Positions 59,058-64,000 of a DNA stretch of 64,000 nt are shown here, piece after piece (position 1 is the stretch's first letter; every line of letters starts with the position of its first letter). Where the stretch lies: assembly GCF_964019385.1 (NCBI RefSeq), contig NC_088646.1, forward strand, positions 3,615,025 through 3,679,024, read 5' to 3'. The notes under the pieces are model-generated. The model was not told the origin of the DNA, searched no databases, and saw only the letters and a list, made by a program, of their open reading frames with translations. The position numbers and the translations under genes are program-made. This DNA comes from Sycon ciliatum. Its lineage: Eukaryota > Porifera > Calcarea > Leucosolenida > Sycettidae.

Positions 59058-62000
59058 ATGAGTAGCCATAGTGGTCCTATTCGAGCCGGATCTCAGAGCC
59101 AGATCCAAGAAGTCCTGCGCGACGACGAGCAAGTCCCAGGCGCTGAGTGTAGACGGAGCTCGCGGTCTACCAAAGGGAGACCGCCGAGCAGATACGGGTT
59201 TGATAACTGGAGTGACGTTCCGGACAGCGTGAGCTCTGCAGGACATGCGCCCTCGAAAGTTTCAGGAACTGCTGCGTCGCAGGCGTCACTTCGTGCAGAG
59301 ATGCTTCGTGTAGAACTTGAGGCTGCAAGGCAAATCGCTGAGCTGGAGGAGGAAGCCGAGACACGCAAGTTGGCTCGTGAGACAAGTTTGGTGCAGAGGG
59401 AACTGGAGGTTCGAAGAGCCGAGGCTGAATCTGCAGCTGCACTACGATCCGGGTCAGGGAGCAAAGTGTCGTCTCGCAAATCAGAGACTGGAAACGCTGC
59501 ATCCAGTGGCAGGGCAATATTGACTGCCAAGAGTCTTGCTGAGCACGACAAGTTGGCCGGACCTGGTCGAAAATTCGTATTACCACCGCGTGAGCACTTC
59601 AGAACGATGAGTGATGTCGGTGGAGTGAACGGACAACGCGACCACGGCAAGCCAAGGAGTTTGCAAGGTACGTTTCGTACTGTGAATGCGCCCACACAAC
59701 CTGTGGCTGTATTAGGTGTGGCGGAAGACAGCCCAGCTCAGTCAAGTACATGTAGTGTCAATGCGTTTGGCGTGCCTGCCCTGGGGCCAGTGGTGCAAGC
59801 ATTCATGCGCGCGCCCGCTCAAAAGTCTGTGACCAGTACAGTGCTGTCAGTAGTGCCAGCCAAGAAGTCAATGACCAGTGGTGCGCCTGTAGGACGTACT
59901 ACAGTGTCCATACAGGCAGCTAGTAATGCAGTGCCTGTACAGCCAGCAATAAGCAGTGCAGCAGTACAATCAAGACTGCCTGGCAGTAACAAGAAGGCAG
60001 TATCAATGCTGAATGCAACACCACCATGGCATACACCACAGAAGCATACAGCAGTGGCCAAACAGCAGCCACCAACACCAGTGGCAGTGCAAGAACACTC
60101 CAAGCAGGTGCTAAACCCGCAAGCAGAGTCCTTCATGCCCTATCCACCTCAACTGCAGACACTACACCCTGCTAGTTTCAGCTTTCACGTGAAGCCACTG
60201 GAGCTACCAAAGTTCTCTGGCAAGACTAGTGACTACGACCGGTGGAAGCAGAACTTTCGCCGCGTTGTTGACGAAGATCCACTAACGACTGAAGCGTACA
60301 AACTTGCACAACTGCGTGAGTGTCTCATGCATGGCACGGCCAGCGACCTTGTTGATGGCGTGCTTGACGGTCCAGGAGCCTACCACACCATCCTTAGGGA
60401 GCTAGATGCATGGTATGGCGGCGACAATCGCACTGTTGAGCGCCAAGAGAAGGAGATTTTGCAGTGGCCGAAGCTAAAAGAGTCAGACGACAACTTTGCC
60501 AAGTTTGTCCTCAGACTCCGGACGATGCTCATGAATATGGAGATGTGTGCAGTAACACCGGGCCGTGAGTTGTACCTATCGGTTACGCAGAAGTTGCCGA
60601 AATCGCTGTTGCTTAGGTACATGGAGAAGTATGACGATGCTGACTGTGATATTTACCAGCTAACACAGTGGCTCCTCAGACGCGTCAACACACTACGCCG
60701 TGCCGATGAACGACTCCGGTCGACAGAAGTCACTGCCTCAGCACCAGCACCAGCAAGATCATGGTCGAAGCAGAGTGCTACAAAGTCTGAACGAACATTT
60801 GTGGCAACTAGCAAGGATGCAGGTGCCGACAGAAGCTGCCCCTCGTGTGGCAAGGCGCATCAGCTCCACCGCTGCCCCGATTTCATTAAGATGGAGGTCA
60901 GGGACCGATGGAAAGTCATCAAGTCCAAGCCAGATGTCTGCGCCCTATGCTTCGGTCTCAATCATCGCGCAAAGACTTGTACCAGGCAACCCTGTTCAAA
61001 GTGCAGCCGCACGCATCATGACATGCTACACTACAACATCCGACGCTCGGATTCCGCTGCAGACCCATCAAATGCCGCAATCAAGGCCAACGCAGCTTCG
61101 GCCAGCAGTGGCGGTCCTGCCAAGATTGCTACAACACATTGCGCAAGTCATCAGCCAGAGATTGACAGTGGCGAGTCATTCATGGTTGTGCCTGTTGTAT
61201 TCCGACACAATGGTGTGAGCCTCCAAGGTAATGCACTCCTGGACCCAGCATCGTCCACGAGTTATGTCCAGCAGTCCGTGGCAACAGCCCTCAATGTGCG
61301 TGGACCCAAGCGGCAGCTCGTCACTTCCGGAGTAGGCGGCAAGCAGACCGCAGCAAGACGTGAGCATGTACAGATCCAAGTGGCGGCTCTGGGCGACAAG
61401 ACCATGAACAAGCTTGAAGCTTGGGTTCTGCCCACCGTCACCGTGCCATTACCGGCAGTGAACTGGAATCAGCACAAGAGCAGCTGGCCGCATCTCAGTG
61501 ATATTGACTTCCCATCCATCAAGGGCAGTCAGATCGACGCGCTTATCGGCCTGAATGCCATCGAGCTTCATGCTACTCTAGAAGAACGGCGAGCAGAAAC
61601 AGCAAGAGCGCCCATTGCTCGACGAACTCCTCTCGGGTGGGTGTGCATTGGTACAGGAGTCGACACCACTCGTGCAATCACAGCTACTACACCAGCTACT
61701 GACACAGTGCTAACTGATGGGCTGACCGAGCTAGTAGAGAAGTTCTGGCGAGATGAGTCGGCGGGCACAGATAACCCACTAGAGGAGACGCCTTCACCCG
61801 ATGACAGAAGAGCGGAGGAGCTCACGAGCCAATCAATCAGCTGCAACGGCAACCGGGTAACTGTCCGAATCCCATGGGTCAATGACAGCGGTAAGCCACG
61901 TGTCAGGTCCAACAGAGCTCAGGCTGAGCAGCGGCTCCGCAGTCTACAACGCTCGCTACAGTCACGGCCAGCCGTGAAGCAGCAGTACTCTGACGTTATG

Positions 62001-64000
62001 CAGAAACACATTGCCAAGGGTTACGTGAGACGCGTGGACCCGGATGAGATAGCCAAAGACGGCAACGACCAGTGGTACCTACCCCATTTCCCGGTAGTAC
62101 GCTCAGATAAATCCACGTCAAAAGTGAGAATAGTATTTGACGGTGCAGCCCGCTGGGATGGACACTCCATCAACGATGAGATGTTTACAGGTCCTGCACT
62201 TCAAAACGACATGACCAGTGTGTTGATCCGATTCTCACTGGAACCAGTTGCGCTTGTTGGTGATGTGTCGGAGATGTTCCTCCAAGTCAAACTGGCGGAA
62301 CGTGACCAGCGCTATCATCGCTTTCTGTGGTATGATGACAATGGCCAAGTGCAGGTGTATCAGTTCACCCGTGTGCTCTTCGGCGCTAAGGCGTCACCGT
62401 ATCTGGCAGGACGAGCGGTGAAAGAGGTCATCAAGCACCACGGTGATGAGTACGACTCTGACGTCGTGCAGTGCCTAAGCAAAGACCTCTACGTTGACGA
62501 CATGCTGTCATCACTACCATCCACACAGCGTGCCATCCAGGCCAGAGAGCAAACGCAGCAGCTACTTGCCAAGGGCGGTTTTCACATGCGAAAATGGCTG
62601 TCGAACAAAGCTGAAGTGATGAACACCATACCAGAGGAAGATAGGTCACCTGATGTCGTCCGAGATGTGGACAGTGACACCAGCCTCCCAACTGTCAAGA
62701 CTCTCGGCGTCAGTTGGAACGCCGAGAAGGATGCCTTCACCTTCCAGCATCAAATGAAGGACATCACGACATTCACCCGACGCTCTGTGTTGCGCGGCCT
62801 GGCCTCCATATTCGATCCGCGTGGCCTGATCTCGCCATACGTCATCACGGCTAAGGTACTCCTGCAGGATGCCTGGTTGCTGGGACAGGGATGGGACGAC
62901 CTGCTGCCAAAGGAACAAGTCGTCAAGTGGCAGGGTTGGTTCCAAGGCCTCCCAGACCTGAGTAACCTGGAGATCAGCCGCTGTTTCAAGGATCCACAAC
63001 AGCCATCCGAAGACGCCAGTCTTTCCGTGCACTGCTTCTCCGACGCCTCAGATCGGGCGATAGCAGCCGCTGTGTATGTCAGAGCCAGCTACCCAGACGG
63101 TACCACCCGAATAACGCTAGCGATGTCGAAAGCGAAGCCGGCACCAGTGAGGCGACAGACGATCCCGCAGCTTGAACTGAGAGCAGCTGTGCTTGGCGTT
63201 CGCGTTAGTCATCTCGTCGCTGAATCCATCGGTATCCCAGTGTCAGCTCACACATTTTGGACGGACTCGATGAACGTCTTGGGCTGGGTCCAAAGCCACA
63301 GCCGGCGCTACAAAGTGGACATTGGCAACCGAATCTCTGAGCTCCAGACCTCAACGAGAGCACACCAGTGGCGACATGTTCCCGGAAAGAACAACCCTGC
63401 AGACAAAGGTACTCGTGGTTTGTCTGCTGCATTACTGTGCCGTGATGCAGTGTGGTGGTCCGGTCCACAGTTTCTTCGCCAGCAGCCAGATGAGTGGCCT
63501 CAGATGAAGGAAGTCAGCACATCCTCGCTGCCTGGTCAGCTCAAGACGGCGCTAGTTGCAGTCGTCCCTCCACCCTCCGAGATCCTGGGTCGCTTTAGCA
63601 CATGGTCACGACTGGTACGCGTGACAGCATGGTGCAAGCGATTTGTGGCAAACTGTCGGCAGGCAGTCAGTGACAGCAAGTCCGCGAAGGGGGATGCCGC
63701 ATCGGACAGCCAGTCGTCCAGCACGCCAGTGAGAGTGCCAGTACAGCTTGGCGGCACCCGCTCCATCAGTGTTCCAGTTCTCAGCACTGACGAAGTATCA
63801 GTAGCAGAGCGGCACTGGATTGCAACTGCCCAGAAGGATTGCCATGGTACAGCATACCATCGTCTACAGTCTAGGCAACCGATGTTGAAATCGGATCCTC
63901 TGGCACCTCTCTGTCCCCAGTTCGATAGTGCAACAGAGTCACCCCTGATGACGGTAGGAGGTCGATTGCAAGCTACAAAGAACATGCCAAGTGGCGTACG
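59058..64000 (+). mobile_element. BEL/Pao LTR retrotransposon, gag-pol part, off the right edge
   Basis: One plus-strand frame starts at 59058 and runs to the window edge. It carries, in order, the parts of a BEL/Pao polyprotein: a charged coiled-coil N-terminal part, a gag-like DUF1759 region (FSGKTSDYDRWKQNF, about 60210), zinc knuckles (about 60835-61020), an aspartic protease (LLDPASSTSYVQQ, about 61240), a reverse transcriptase with YVDDML (62490) and KVRIVFDGAARWDG, the A17/RNase H-like region (FSDASDRAIAAAVYV, about 63040), and the start of the integrase-side linker. The integrase and 3' LTR are off the window. The visible part looks whole, which implies a young insertion. It lies about 0.5 kb after the carnitine-carrier stop, in the same orientation. 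Confidence 0.9.

Noticed and set aside
59093-59695. Minus-strand frames of 100-200 codons across the BEL/Pao element
   Set aside because: They are shadows of the plus-strand gag-pol frame; no independent motif is seen.

Overview
The window is nuclear DNA of an invertebrate metazoan. The evidence is GT-AG spliced genes with short exons and long introns, a BEL/Pao retroelement, many small terminal-inverted-repeat DNA elements, and dense CA, GA, GACA and TTG microsatellites. The phylum cannot be fixed from the sequence alone. Every protein-family call below comes from reading motifs by eye and from remembered family sequences, not from a database search.

Four host genes could be assembled by joining exons on splice signals and reading phase. 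(1) On the minus strand, about 29.9 kb to 5.56 kb, lies a roughly 20-exon gene for an RPA-like protein with three OB folds and a zinc ribbon. Its best match is shieldin complex subunit 2 (SHLD2); the first exon was not found and one exon junction does not fit in phase. (2) On the minus strand, 33355 to 30146, a 3-exon gene encodes a 607-residue coiled-coil protein. It has one C-terminal membrane segment and a short tail that resembles a KASH peptide. (3) On the minus strand, 52045 to 45762, a complete 5-exon mitoferrin-type carrier (306 residues). (4) On the plus strand, 52993 to 58535, a complete 9-exon carnitine/acylcarnitine-type carrier (312 residues). Genes 3 and 4 are head to head, 947 bp apart. 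A single exon of a further minus-strand gene is cut by the left edge.

The rest is mobile DNA and simple repeats. From left to right: an interrupted cysteine-rich coding block (4.5-5.2 kb), a decayed hAT element with a gag-like block inside it (7.1-8.8 kb), a 5'-truncated LINE (9.8-11.6 kb), a fresh inverted duplication (11.55-11.93 kb), and a PIF/Harbinger element with a MITE beside it (14.2-18.0 kb). Next come a nested MITE (27.8-29.2 kb), a TTAA element with arms of about 550 bp (34.3-37.9 kb), a decayed TA-flanked transposon (38.0-41.0 kb), and an apparently intact TTAA-flanked Kolobok/MULE-like transposon with one 628-codon open frame (41.1-44.0 kb). Several small MITEs and foldbacks sit in the carrier introns. 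A BEL/Pao gag-pol that looks whole in the visible part runs off the right edge (59.06-64 kb). The SHLD2-like gene is the main recipient: its introns hold about a dozen insertions and most of the long microsatellites.
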